Source of the DNA: Alphaproteobacteria bacterium
GTDB taxonomy: Bacteria > Pseudomonadota > Alphaproteobacteria > UBA9219 > RGZA01
DNA length: 64,000 bases
Assembly (NCBI GenBank): GCA_021732145.1
Contig: JAKFVN010000004.1
Span: forward strand, 1 to 64,000
Direction of reading: 5' to 3'
The notes beneath the pieces are model-generated. The model was given only the letters and a program-made list of their open reading frames with translations. It was not told the origin of the DNA and did not search any database. Every line of letters starts with the position of its first letter. Position 1 is the first letter of the stretch. Positions 1-8,587 of this stretch are shown in pieces. The translations under genes and the position numbers were made by a program.

Positions 1-377
1 AAAGCTTCCTGATTGTGGATGCCGCCATGAACGACCTTTTGCGCCCCACTCTTTATGAAGCCCACCACCCCATCTGCAAGGTTATCGAATCGCCGTCGGC
101 CCAAACGCACATGGCCGCAAACCAAGTATATGATATTGTTGGGCCCATCTGCGAAACGGGGGATTATCTGGCTGAAAACCGCGCTCTTTCCCCCTGTCAG
201 GCAGGGGATTTAATCGCTATATCTATGGCAGGGGCTTATGGAGCAACCATGTCTTCCATGTACAATTCGCGCACGCTGATTGGGGAGGTGTTGGTTGATG
301 GCAACCGCGCCGAGACAATCCGCAAGCCGTTAACGATTGAACAGCAATTACTATGGGAAACTATTCCAGCTAATTAA
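1..377 (+). CDS. lysA: Diaminopimelate decarboxylase, C-terminal part
   Basis: This is the 3' end of the PLP enzyme that decarboxylates meso-diaminopimelate to lysine in the cytoplasm. The 5' part lies left of the window, and the frame is open from base 3. Visible family motifs are 'FLIVDAAMNDLLRPTLY', then 'GPICETGD', which carries the active-site Cys of the usual CESGD motif (here with T instead of S), and 'YGATMSSMYNSR', the substrate/PLP-binding Tyr segment. The gene is followed 19 bp downstream by a DUF4175-like gene on the same strand, an arrangement common in alphaproteobacteria. Identity is certain from these motifs; nothing can be said about its promoter. Confidence 0.93.
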   Translation, partial: SFLIVDAAMNDLLRPTLYEAHHPICKVIESPSAQTHMAANQVYDIVGPICETGDYLAENRALSPCQAGDLIAISMAGAYGATMSSMYNSRTLIGEVLVDGNRAETIRKPLTIEQQLLWETIPAN

Positions 378-396
378 ACCTTCTGCGGGATAACCT

Positions 397-1215
397 ATGC
401 GACCACCAGTGATTAAGAAAAAATACGGAAAGCGCTTTTGGGGCCCCTTAATTTTAGCGGTAGTTGCGATTGTTGCAGTTGGCGCAACTGTCATCTGGAA
501 AGACAAAACTACCGAATTCCTGCAATCCCTGAATCTCAGCGAAAAAACGCCAGTTGAACAAAAAGCCGCGCAGGAAACGGCGCGCCCCGACCCCAATCTT
601 GCGCCGCCGATTGTATCATGGGTCGCCCAGCCACAACAATCCGCGCAAGGCCGGATTGCCATGGCATTTAAAATTGGCGCATCCGCACCCTTGCGCAGCG
701 TGAAAGTCAGCATCACACCTGTTGTGCAAATGTCTGGCATTTATATTGATAAGGAGATTATGGAAGTTCCAACCTATATCATTGGCCGCAAAAGCCTTGA
801 TTGGGATGGCCAGCTGGATTTAACGGGTTCGATATTGGCAGGCACACCCGTTGTACTGCAAATCATCGCGCAGGATAATGACCGCCGCGAAGGATCTAGC
901 GATACCGTTTCCATCACGTTGCCCGAACATAACTTCAACCACCCTGTTGCTAAAGCCATTTATTCCTTGCGCAAAAACCTGCGCGAAGACCCGCAAAACA
1001 AGCGTTTGGAAACTCTGCGTGGCCTAGCCGTTCTTTTGCAGCAACGCGATAACTTCGAACATAATGAATTAAGCCTGCTCACATTACGCAGTGCTGCTGT
1101 ACGTATTGCACTCGATAAAACCAATGACGGCCTGCGCACCGCGCTTGATTTATTATGGCACGCGGCCGTGCTGTTCGAAGACAGACACCCAACGGGTCTT
1201 GCCAATAAAAGCTAA
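397..1215 (+). CDS. DUF4175-like single-pass membrane protein, short form
   Basis: The 272-residue protein has a short basic N-terminus, one membrane segment at about residues 15-33, then a proline-rich linker and a periplasmic-looking beta/alpha region. The sequence after 'LAPPIVSWVAQP' and the 'VKVSITPVV' and 'LDLTG' stretches recalls the DUF4175/TIGR02302 proteins that sit next to lysA in many alphaproteobacteria. Those proteins are usually around 800 residues, so this would be a much shortened version. The resemblance is judged by eye and context, not by alignment. It lies between lysA and ctaA, 4 bp from the latter, so the three are probably co-transcribed. Function is unknown. Confidence 0.6.
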   Translation: MRPPVIKKKYGKRFWGPLILAVVAIVAVGATVIWKDKTTEFLQSLNLSEKTPVEQKAAQETARPDPNLAPPIVSWVAQPQQSAQGRIAMAFKIGASAPLRSVKVSITPVVQMSGIYIDKEIMEVPTYIIGRKSLDWDGQLDLTGSILAGTPVVLQIIAQDNDRREGSSDTVSITLPEHNFNHPVAKAIYSLRKNLREDPQNKRLETLRGLAVLLQQRDNFEHNELSLLTLRSAAVRIALDKTNDGLRTALDLLWHAAVLFEDRHPTGLANKS

Positions 1216-1219
1216 GTAG

Positions 1220-2251
1220 ATGACTCCCCAAACTTCAATTCCGGCACGCAAACCGCTCACCGTGTGGCTAACCATTTGCTGTATCCTGATTTTATGCATG
1301 GCCGTTATTGGTGCTGTCACGCGCCTGACGGAATCCGGCTTATCCATCACCAAATGGGAACCGGTTAAGGGCGCATTGCCGCCCATGAATGATGCCGCAT
1401 GGAATGAAGCCTATGAACTTTACAAGGCAACGCCGCAATATGCAGGCATTCATAGCGGGATGAATCTGGAAGAATTCAAAGGCATCTTTTTCTGGGAATG
1501 GATACACCGGCTTTGGGGCCGGATGATTGGCGTGGTTTTTGCCCTGCCTTTATTATTCTTCTGGATAAGAGGAATGATACCCAAGGGATTTAAGCTGCCA
1601 TTGCTGGGTATATTCCTGCTGGGCGGGTTTCAGGGATTTATCGGTTGGTTCATGGTACAAAGCGGGCTGGAGCCAGGACAGGTTAGCGTCAGCCCCATTC
1701 GCCTTGCGCTGCATCTGAGCATTGCACTTTTAATTTACGCGCTGACCTTCTGGCAAATCCTGCGTTTGCATTCAGAACAATTCAAACTACCCAGACCCTA
1801 TACATGGTGCTTACACCGCCACACATTATTCACGCTGCTGTTTTTATCTATCACCATCATATGGGGCGCATTCACAGCGGGGCTAGATGCCGGAAAAATC
1901 TATAACAGTTTCCCATTGATGGATGGGCGAATAGTGCCCACCGATTTCATCGCATTTGATGATTGGCTGAAAAACATCACGGCAAATCCGGCTGCCGTGC
2001 AGTTTATTCACCGCGTACTTGCCACCATTACCTTTGTGCTAACCGCAACGCTGGCTTGGCGCATGCATGGTATTGATAAGCGGTTAAGCTTCGCGTTGGG
2101 CGGGTTCATCATCCTGCAATACGGCCTTGGCATCGCAACCGTATTGACCGGCGCGCACATTATTCTCGCCAGCCTGCACCAGGCCAATTCAGTATTGGTT
2201 TTGACCAGCGTTATCGCAACCTTGTTCATTGTGAAGCAGAAAAGCAGCTAA
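1220..2251 (+). CDS. ctaA: Heme A synthase (COX15/CtaA family, type 2)
   Basis: This integral inner-membrane enzyme oxidises the C8 methyl of heme O to a formyl group, making heme A for aa3-type cytochrome oxidases. At 343 residues with about eight hydrophobic segments it has the usual length. Conserved histidines are visible in the expected contexts: H96 in 'FWEWIHRLWGR', H165 in 'RLALHLSIALL', H264 in 'FIHRVLA' and H320 in 'ASLHQANS'. The N-terminal 'GAVTRLTESGLSITKWEPV' is a family signature. The ATG at 1220 follows the preceding stop by 4 bp. The presence of ctaA implies an aerobic, heme-A-using respiratory chain. The stop codon lies inside a 13-bp hairpin. Confidence 0.96.
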   Translation: MTPQTSIPARKPLTVWLTICCILILCMAVIGAVTRLTESGLSITKWEPVKGALPPMNDAAWNEAYELYKATPQYAGIHSGMNLEEFKGIFFWEWIHRLWGRMIGVVFALPLLFFWIRGMIPKGFKLPLLGIFLLGGFQGFIGWFMVQSGLEPGQVSVSPIRLALHLSIALLIYALTFWQILRLHSEQFKLPRPYTWCLHRHTLFTLLFLSITIIWGAFTAGLDAGKIYNSFPLMDGRIVPTDFIAFDDWLKNITANPAAVQFIHRVLATITFVLTATLAWRMHGIDKRLSFALGGFIILQYGLGIATVLTGAHIILASLHQANSVLVLTSVIATLFIVKQKSS

Positions 2252-2277
2252 ATCCAAATTCCATATTTGGATTTAGC
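2247..2277. terminator. 13-bp perfect hairpin between ctaA and the PfpI-like gene
   Basis: The left arm 2247-2259 (GCTAAATCCAAAT) pairs perfectly with 2265-2277 across a 5-nt loop. The arm contains the ctaA stop codon. The two flanking genes converge. The minus-strand side continues into TGCTTTTCTG, which is modestly T-rich, while the plus side has no T-run. It is probably a shared terminator or 3'-end-protecting structure. Confidence 0.55.
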
Positions 2278-2323
2278 AAGGGCGGCGACTGCTGCCCCGC
2301 CTGCTAATGCAGGTGTCTTAAAA

Positions 2324-2890
2324 TTAAGCAGCTTGCAGAACAGCCGTGCGGTCTTCCGCAACATGCTGAATAATCGCATCCAGCCATTCGCCATCATCCG
2401 AAAGCTTGGCAAAGGTCAGCAGGTGATTATCAATCATCGCTGGCTGGTCGGAAATGATGGCCCCCGCGGTTTTAATGGTTTGCACCAGTGCAGCAGGAAC
2501 ACTTACTTCAAGGCCGTTCAGGTGGTCGCACAGGGTCAGTAATTCAACGGCTTCGGCAATCGCAACAATCGGCTTTTGCGCATCAAAGAAGTGACGCAGC
2601 ACGCGGCGGGTGTGAAGGTTGTTCTTCAATTTTTCAATCGCGCGGGCGCCGCCTGGCAGCAGAACTGCGTCATAGTCGGAACCCAATGCTTGATCCAGCT
2701 GCACATCTACCGGGAAATAATGGCCCCAGGTGTTTTCAAACCAGCCGTGAACCAAACCGTTTTCGGGAGATACGGTGATAAATTTCGCACCGGTTCTGTT
2801 TAATGTTTTTTGAATATTACTAAATTGCTCTTCGGCGAAACCACTGGCAACCAAAATACAAATCTTCTTACCTGACAGGATATTCTCCAT
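2324..2890 (-). CDS. DJ-1/PfpI-fold protein, apparently lacking the nucleophile Cys
   Basis: The 188-residue protein has the class I glutamine-amidotransferase-like fold: 'KKICILVASGFAEEQFSNI' at the N-terminus, 'FITVSPENGLVHGW', and 'YDAVLLPGGARAIEKL' at about residues 73-88. In active PfpI/YhbO proteins the next strand reads AICHGP, with a catalytic Cys-His. Here the equivalent is 'IVAIAEAVELL', with Ala112-Glu113 in those places. The protein is therefore likely a pseudo-enzyme, or it uses different chemistry. It is a single gene on the minus strand, between the ctaA hairpin and the terminator of the pilus operon. A stress or deglycase role is known for the family, but the missing Cys argues against assuming it here. 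Confidence 0.82.
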   Translation of the reverse strand: MENILSGKKICILVASGFAEEQFSNIQKTLNRTGAKFITVSPENGLVHGWFENTWGHYFPVDVQLDQALGSDYDAVLLPGGARAIEKLKNNLHTRRVLRHFFDAQKPIVAIAEAVELLTLCDHLNGLEVSVPAALVQTIKTAGAIISDQPAMIDNHLLTFAKLSDDGEWLDAIIQHVAEDRTAVLQAA

Positions 2891-2940
2891 GCCCCGACCT
2901 TTCTTTTTTTATTTTTGATTTTGAAATGCGCCGCTAGTTC

Positions 2941-3017
2941 TTGAGACTGCGCTGCATTTGTGGGTGGAATTTTTTGCTTTAAAAAACCCGAGCGCTTTGA
3001 AAACCCACACGTCTCAA
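2941..3017. repeat. Nested inverted repeats upstream of the PfpI-like gene
   Basis: TTGAGAC (2941-2947) pairs with GTCTCAA (3011-3017), and inside it TGTGGGT (2959-2965) pairs with ACCCACA (3003-3009). The centre holds a TTTTTT/AAAAAA hairpin. The stretch 2891-3112 contains no gene. It must hold the 3' end of the pilus operon and the promoter of the PfpI-like gene. A small RNA or a protein-binding cruciform is possible, but nothing in the sequence decides between them. Confidence 0.4.
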
Positions 3018-3022
3018 AACAA

Positions 3023-3057
3023 CAAGGGACGCAATAGATAGCCTATTGCGTCCCTTG
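3023..3057 (-). terminator. Hairpin terminator of the pilus operon
   Basis: The arms CAAGGGACGCAATAG (3023-3037) and 3043-3057 are perfectly complementary over 15 bp with a 5-nt loop. Reading leftwards, the structure is followed by TTGTTTTGAG, a moderate T-tract. It lies about 55 bp beyond the stop of the pilin-like gene. A second, weaker stem (3080-3087 with 3096-3103) lies between the two. Confidence 0.65.
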
Positions 3058-3112
3058 ATTCAATGCGGTTTTTAGTTTCAAGCGACTCCCTAAAAAGTCG
3101 CTTTTATTGGGC

Positions 3113-3763
3113 TTATTGCACGCCGAGCACTTGATAGAAGAAGTAACCCGGTGTGGTTGCGTTGGTGTTGTTTACGCAGCCCGTCATCTTGCCGCCCAAT
3201 ACCTGCGCTGGGGGGCCAGCAACGTTTGCAGGCCATGTGGTAAAATTCACGGTGTTGGAAATTGCGCCAACGTCTGTACCCGTCGCGTGAGTTGTGGTGT
3301 TCGCGCCAATCACGTTGATTTGATCGCACACGCCTTGGTTCACCTTAAGCACAGCAAGGCGTTCAAGCGAAGTGCTGCCGAGGCTGGTTACAGCGCCCCA
3401 TGTGTAAATCCATGTATCAACCGCAGGGTTAGCAGCAAGCGCAGTTGAAGGAGGAACCAGACCGCCGCCAAGTGGTGAGAAGATAGCCGTGTTGGTGGTA
3501 GTATTTGATGCGTTGATATCAACGTTCGCCAGTGGCGTACCCAATGCCACAATTCTATCTACGCCAAGTTTCAGGTTTTGGCCGATTTGAATAATGGCGC
3601 CTGCGTTGGTGCGGTTTGTTTCCTGGGATGCATTGGTTGCAAAGGTTGAAGAGCCTGCTGCAATCGCGGTTGCCAGAATGGCAAGAATTGCCACCACAAA
3701 GAGAATTGGGCCAATCGCAATACCAGCTTGCTGATTTAAACGTGATTGAACGTGACGTTGCAT
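3113..3763 (-). CDS. Type IV pilin-like protein, last gene of the pilus operon
   Basis: The 216-residue protein has a short polar leader, then a long hydrophobic helix, 'GIAIGPILFVVAILAILA', starting at Gly14, and a Thr/Asn/Ala-rich globular part. This is the plan of type IV pilins and pseudopilins cut by a prepilin peptidase after Gly. If cut after G14, the mature protein starts IAIGP, so the near-universal Glu5 is absent and position 5 is Pro. Two cysteines in the C-terminal half ('GVCDQIN' and 'MTGCVNN') could form the disulfide that closes the D-region of many pilins. A clear ribosome site, AGGAGA, lies 10 bp before the ATG. The gene is separated by 160 bp from the assembly genes upstream, as expected for a highly expressed major subunit. 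No prepilin peptidase is in the window. Confidence 0.72.
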   Translation of the reverse strand: MQRHVQSRLNQQAGIAIGPILFVVAILAILATAIAAGSSTFATNASQETNRTNAGAIIQIGQNLKLGVDRIVALGTPLANVDINASNTTTNTAIFSPLGGGLVPPSTALAANPAVDTWIYTWGAVTSLGSTSLERLAVLKVNQGVCDQINVIGANTTTHATGTDVGAISNTVNFTTWPANVAGPPAQVLGGKMTGCVNNTNATTPGYFFYQVLGVQ

Positions 3764-3923
3764 CGGCTATGTCTCCTGAAATGGGGCAGCGTGAAGTGAT
3801 AGAATTTTAATAAACCTTTATTAAACAAAAGTTACTCTAGCTGATAACGTCTTCGCAACTGCATGATTCGTGCATGCCCAGCATGCTTAATCCACTGTTA
3901 TCTGCGTGTTGACTGATTGGTAT

Positions 3924-4607
3924 CTAATGCTGGGCTGCTTCCGGCTGTGTAATATTGATGGCCTCTGCCGTCAATTCAGCCTGCATCAAGCCATCGCCTG
4001 GGCATTCAACGCCCACGCAAAACGCATTCAGCGTCCAGCGCACGGTCGATACCATCGAATCCACATAGCTAACGGCATTTAACCAATTCATGAATTCATC
4101 AGGGTTATTGCTCATCAACCGCAAGGTAGGTTTCGGCGTGATGTCAAAATTCACAGTCGGGAATTGTTTTTTCAAACGCGCCTGCAATGGCTCGTATTGT
4201 TCCTTGGTCAGTGGCAAACGGACAATTTTCGGCAATACAGGGTCAAGCGCGCGCGCAATTTCTGTTTTCAGTTTGAGCTGCGCTGTATCTTTTACAGCCG
4301 TAAATGCCAATCCCATTGCTACAATCGCAACCAGCCACGCAACGCCGATAATCAGCAAGGTTGACTTGTCAATCGTCACCATCGCTTTTTCAAATACCGC
4401 GCCGGAGAAATAACGGCCAATTTCGCCCATGCGCAAATCCAGCGACAATCCCTTTGGCATCGTGAAGGATTGCTTTGCCTGAGGGGCGCTTGCATCTTTT
4501 GCAAACGGGTCAGCTTCTTTTCTGGATAACAGCTTCTTCATGCCGCCGGAAACATCGAGTTCCATCGCGTTCAGTTTTGTAAAAAAATCCTTGATGGGCT
4601 TCATCAT
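3924..4607 (-). CDS. Single-pass pilus assembly protein (PilO-like position)
   Basis: The 227-residue protein has about 85 cytoplasmic residues, a membrane segment near residues 86-107 ('TLLIIGVAWLVAIVAMGLA'), and a periplasmic domain with a small-domain-like 'FPTVNFDITPKPTLRL' region. No family is recognised with certainty. Size, topology and place in the operon fit the PilO/GspM-like partners that link the cytoplasmic motor to the secretin. Its start codon overlaps the stop of the upstream gene by 4 bp, so translation is coupled. A GspM/PilO role is inference from context. Confidence 0.6.
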   Translation of the reverse strand: MMKPIKDFFTKLNAMELDVSGGMKKLLSRKEADPFAKDASAPQAKQSFTMPKGLSLDLRMGEIGRYFSGAVFEKAMVTIDKSTLLIIGVAWLVAIVAMGLAFTAVKDTAQLKLKTEIARALDPVLPKIVRLPLTKEQYEPLQARLKKQFPTVNFDITPKPTLRLMSNNPDEFMNWLNAVSYVDSMVSTVRWTLNAFCVGVECPGDGLMQAELTAEAINITQPEAAQH

Positions 4608-5578
4608 TTGATTTGCCCTTTGCGCATATAAGAATCTTTGCCGTTCGCTATCACAAGGCCTTCATCATTCTTTTCAATGGTCTGGCCGCCCAGTTCCTGA
4701 ATGCGATTCGATGTCAGGTTTTCAGGAACAACGCCCCACCACTTCACATTGTTATCCTTGAGCATATACAGCTTCAGCCAGCCCTGCGCATTAATCAGGT
4801 TTTCATTGAGCTTGTTAAAATTCGCGACCTGATCGCGCATATCGCTGGTGCGCAAAACCATCGCCGTTTGCTGCAATTGTAAAAGCGATGCTGCTGTACG
4901 CGTCTGCAAGTCTTTTAAGTCAGAACGGTAAGCAAGCTGCGTGACCGACGCCATGAACCACACAAATACTGAAAAGATGGTGACAATGATGGCGGCAATC
5001 ACCGATGCAAAGCCCATGAAACGGCGTGCGCGGTTTTCCAGCAGTGACAGGGATTCCCATTCAACCGCTTTCAAGGTGATAATGCGGTCAGGGATTAAAT
5101 CAAAGATTTCTGCATTGCCCATTTCACGGGAAAGGCGCTCAGCCTTGGCTTTAACAACCGATGACGTACCGCGGATAATCTGCATGCTTTCGCGGTCAAC
5201 CGCCATAAGCGTCGCAGCTTCATCACTGTAATAGGTATAGATGATAGGCGTTTCCATGCTGTCGGGCGCACCGGGAAGCAAACATGCAAACGGGCACCAT
5301 GACTTGGTATGCGATGCCAAATCTTCGGAACGAATGGCAAGATACCACACGCGGTCTTCAAACACGCGCCATACAAAATGGATACGTTCGCTGGCGCAGG
5401 CTTCGGCCGCTGCCTGCCATGCAAGCGCCTGTTCATCGCCCTTTACCGCAGGGCAGCTACCGCCAATCATTTCCGGCGGGAAGTAGAATGTTTGCAGCGC
5501 TTCATCCGCCGTGCTTAATGCACCGGCTTCCAAAACGGATGCGTTTGCATCCCTGTCTGCTGCGTTTACAAAACTCAT
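4604..5578 (-). CDS. Single-pass assembly protein (GspL/BfpC/PilN-like position)
   Basis: The 324-residue protein has about 185 cytoplasmic residues, a membrane segment at roughly 188-212 ('ASVIAAIIVTIFSVFVWFMA'), then a periplasmic stretch with heptad-like leucines ('DLQTRTAASLLQLQQTAMVL') and a small C-terminal domain. This plan matches GspL, or a fusion of PilM- and PilN-like functions as in BfpC of bundle-forming pili, which dock the ATPase to the inner membrane. No actin-like nucleotide-binding motif is visible in the N-terminal part, so homology is not claimed. It is coupled by 4-bp and 1-bp overlaps to its neighbours. Confidence 0.6.
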   Translation of the reverse strand: MSFVNAADRDANASVLEAGALSTADEALQTFYFPPEMIGGSCPAVKGDEQALAWQAAAEACASERIHFVWRVFEDRVWYLAIRSEDLASHTKSWCPFACLLPGAPDSMETPIIYTYYSDEAATLMAVDRESMQIIRGTSSVVKAKAERLSREMGNAEIFDLIPDRIITLKAVEWESLSLLENRARRFMGFASVIAAIIVTIFSVFVWFMASVTQLAYRSDLKDLQTRTAASLLQLQQTAMVLRTSDMRDQVANFNKLNENLINAQGWLKLYMLKDNNVKWWGVVPENLTSNRIQELGGQTIEKNDEGLVIANGKDSYMRKGQIK

Positions 5579-6810
5579 TAACCGCCACCCTTGCCGATAT
5601 CCTTCATGCTATCCATGAAGCCCTGGTTTTGGATACTTAAAAGATAAATCATCGTCAGAACAACCGCGCCAAAAAGCACCATAGTCAGGATAACACCAAA
5701 CATCATGATTTTCTTCTGGCCGGTCTTTGCCATGCTATGGCGTTCTTCCGAAATACTCTCGAACACTTCGGATAATTGTTCAAGGGATTGAATGCTTCGC
5801 AACTGATCGCTTTCCTGCTTGGTCAGCGGGGGGCGCGCCAGCGCCTTTGCCGTATCAACACCCGCCATAACGCGTGACAGGCATTCACGCCAGTAATTGC
5901 GGGTAATCGGCTCAATGCACGAATCAATGAGGATTTTTAACGCTTCATCGAGCGGAACATTACCTTTCAGCAAACGGCTCATCAATTTGGTCGTGTCGTG
6001 CATGGTGGCATCATGCATGTAACTGCTAATCAGCGGCAACTTGGATATCATGCGCGATGCATAGTGGTCAGCCTTGTGGCGGTTTTTCCAGAATATCATG
6101 CCAATCGCGGCTATCGCGGCAGCGCCGCCCAGCGTAATCACCATCAAGGAGTAATTGATGATGCTTACCGTCTCGATGGCATCATTGAATTTTTTTGCCG
6201 CAACGGGATCGGTGCTGGATTTATTGCCAGATGTTTTCAAATAGGGAATGAATGTGAATTGCGCGCCCCAAATGGTAGAGATAATCGAGAAAATATCAAA
6301 CGACAGCCAGCCCAGCGCCCCCATGACCAGCTTCATCTGCTTGCCTTTTTCATCGACGTGCTGAATGGCATGCACAATCACGCTTTTCAAATCACCGGCG
6401 CGTTCTCCCGCCATGATAATTGACATGGTCGCGGCATCCATCAGTTTCAACTGGCGAAGCGCTTCGGAAAACGAGCCACCGCCCTTTAATACCGAGCGCG
6501 TAGGCAAGAAGGCCAAACGGCGACGGGGGTCGGTTTCACCTTCAATAATGTTCAGTAACGCCGTGCCAGCAGATGTTGTTGCCGATTGAAAGCGCAGCGC
6601 GCGCAACAACTGGATTTGCCAGGCAGCGGAACGCACATCCATCCATTCAAACATGTCCTGCTTGCGTTCGGTGATTTTAATCGGCCATAAGCCTTTGGCA
6701 CGCAACACGCGGCGCACTTCATCTTGCGATGGTAAATAAAAATCCTCTTCGCGTACGCTGACGTGGCCGCCCGGCAAAGTCACTGCATAGCGAACATTCC
6801 AAAGCTTCAT
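5578..6810 (-). CDS. GspF/PilC-type inner-membrane platform protein
   Basis: The 410-residue protein has two repeated cytoplasmic helical bundles and three membrane segments (about residues 160-182, 213-236 and 372-397), the usual layout of GspF/PilC/BfpE. Signature stretches are 'LRFQSATTSAGTALLNIIE', 'FSEALRQLKLMDAATMSII' followed by 'AGERAGDL', and in the second repeat 'RLLKGNVPLDEALKIL'. It forms the rotor or platform that the ATPase acts on. The second repeat lacks the clean 'GE..G.L' of the first. It overlaps the ATPase gene by 4 bp. Confidence 0.88.
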   Translation of the reverse strand: MKLWNVRYAVTLPGGHVSVREEDFYLPSQDEVRRVLRAKGLWPIKITERKQDMFEWMDVRSAAWQIQLLRALRFQSATTSAGTALLNIIEGETDPRRRLAFLPTRSVLKGGGSFSEALRQLKLMDAATMSIIMAGERAGDLKSVIVHAIQHVDEKGKQMKLVMGALGWLSFDIFSIISTIWGAQFTFIPYLKTSGNKSSTDPVAAKKFNDAIETVSIINYSLMVITLGGAAAIAAIGMIFWKNRHKADHYASRMISKLPLISSYMHDATMHDTTKLMSRLLKGNVPLDEALKILIDSCIEPITRNYWRECLSRVMAGVDTAKALARPPLTKQESDQLRSIQSLEQLSEVFESISEERHSMAKTGQKKIMMFGVILTMVLFGAVVLTMIYLLSIQNQGFMDSMKDIGKGGG

Positions 6811-8576
6811 CGCGCTTTCCCCGCCATTTCCTCAACAAGAAGCGCAGCGCCCATATGCGCATCAATCACGCGGCGCTTAATCAAATCACGGATAGTCGCT
6901 TCACGCGGAATGAAAATCGTGCCCGGCACATCCACCACCGAATTGGTGACATTTGATAAAATCATTTCCGTGATGCTGCGCTTGCTTGCCTGATCTTCGG
7001 GCGGGAATAATGCTTCCAGCGCGAGCGTTCGGCCAAGAAAACCGCTGCGATTGCATAGATCGCAGCCCTTGCGGTCTGCAATGGCCACGCGGTCATCACC
7101 GATTAACCCCATGTCCTGAATGCGGTTTTCATCGCCAAATACATCCATCGCATTCATTTGCTTATGGCATGCCGGGCAAACAGTTTTTACAAGACGCTGC
7201 GATAATGCGCCAATCAGCGCGTGGCCAAGAATGTAAAGGCCGGATGTACGGTAAGTGGATGATAAGAACCCGTCGATACGGTCAAGCACGTGCAGCGCAT
7301 TTACTGCGTGAACCGTGGTAATCACCAAATGGCCCGATTCGGTTGCGCGAAGCGCGGCTTCCACCGTATCACCATCGCGCATTTCACCGATAATGATCAC
7401 GTCAGGGTCATGGCGCATAAGGGCACGCACCGCGTCAGCAAGGCCCATGCCCGAATGGTCGGTAACCGATGTCTGGTCAACCAGTGGCATGTCGTATTCA
7501 ACTGGTGATTCAACCGAATACACGGCTTTGGCCGTGCGGTCGATTTCCTGAATAATGCCGTAAAGGGTTGTTGATTTACCGGAACCGGTTGGGCCACTGA
7601 CCACAATCAAGCCGCCATCTTTAACGTTACCATGCACCACACGGCGAATGCGTTTCGCAACATCCGGCGCATTTGAAAACAATTCATCGAATGAACGAAG
7701 ATTGTCTCGATCAAGCAGACGCATGGTGATTTTTTCGCCCGAAGGCGCGACCGGCAAGGACGCGACACGAACGTCAATCATGCGGCCTTGCCATTCAAAT
7801 GACAAACGGCCATCCTGCGGATGCTGCCTGTCGGCGGCATCCATTTTGGATTCTGTTTTAATGCGGGTAACAATCGGCGCCATAACGCGGTTGGGCAATA
7901 AGTGCTTATAGGTAATATCGCCGTCCACGCGATACCTAATCCAGCAGCGCACATCATCTTCTTGCAAGGTTAAGTGAATATCCGATGTACGGCTTTGGCA
8001 GGCTTCGGCCAGAATATCATAAACCGCCTGCTCAACCATCGTTGCGTTATCAGGGTCGCGCGACAGGGTTGCAAAAATGCGCACCAGGCGCTCGCTGGCA
8101 ACTTCCGTTTGGTCGCGCATGAGGCGCGCAAGCTCTGCCCTATCCCAAGGCTCGATTTCGACATCTTCGACATCGCATTTACCGCGCTTAAGCGCCAGAA
8201 TGATGCGTTCCAATTCGCTTTCATCAAAGCGGTCACCGGTTGCAACGCGCAACACGCCTTCCTTTAAATCAAGAAGGCAAATGCCCATCGCGGTTTGAAT
8301 GGATGTTGGAACATAAAGCCGCAGGGATTGCATATTCAAATCCTGGCGGAGGCCGACTTTGCCCTTACTCTTGGTTTCTTCTTCTTCAATCCGGAAGCCA
8401 TTGCGCTTCAGGATTTCCTCAACCGACATGTGGCGGCCACGCGCGCGGTGCACGCTTTGCTCGGCAAGCGCTAAATCAACGTGACGCTGGGATAATTTAA
8501 AGCGTGCTTCTGGCGCTTGAAGGGACGGCTTTGCTTCCTTTGTTGCATCCACCGGAGTTGTTACAACCTCTTCCAT
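6807..8576 (-). CDS. GspE/PilB-type assembly ATPase
   Basis: The 589-residue hexameric motor powers pilus or pseudopilus assembly. It has an N-terminal GspE-N-like region (about 1-150), then the catalytic core. The Walker A motif 'GPTGSGKST' is at 328-336, the Asp-box region 'SVESPVEYDM' near 354-363, Walker B 'DVIIIGEMRD' at 392-401, and the His box 'ITTVHA' near 419-424. A tetracysteine zinc motif is present (C467, C470, C505, C508), as in extension ATPases and unlike PilT. It is therefore an assembly rather than retraction motor, and no PilT homologue is seen here. The N-terminus is acidic and glutamate-rich. Confidence 0.95.
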   Translation of the reverse strand: MEEVVTTPVDATKEAKPSLQAPEARFKLSQRHVDLALAEQSVHRARGRHMSVEEILKRNGFRIEEEETKSKGKVGLRQDLNMQSLRLYVPTSIQTAMGICLLDLKEGVLRVATGDRFDESELERIILALKRGKCDVEDVEIEPWDRAELARLMRDQTEVASERLVRIFATLSRDPDNATMVEQAVYDILAEACQSRTSDIHLTLQEDDVRCWIRYRVDGDITYKHLLPNRVMAPIVTRIKTESKMDAADRQHPQDGRLSFEWQGRMIDVRVASLPVAPSGEKITMRLLDRDNLRSFDELFSNAPDVAKRIRRVVHGNVKDGGLIVVSGPTGSGKSTTLYGIIQEIDRTAKAVYSVESPVEYDMPLVDQTSVTDHSGMGLADAVRALMRHDPDVIIIGEMRDGDTVEAALRATESGHLVITTVHAVNALHVLDRIDGFLSSTYRTSGLYILGHALIGALSQRLVKTVCPACHKQMNAMDVFGDENRIQDMGLIGDDRVAIADRKGCDLCNRSGFLGRTLALEALFPPEDQASKRSITEMILSNVTNSVVDVPGTIFIPREATIRDLIKRRVIDAHMGAALLVEEMAGKAR

Positions 8577-8587
8577 GCACGATTAAC

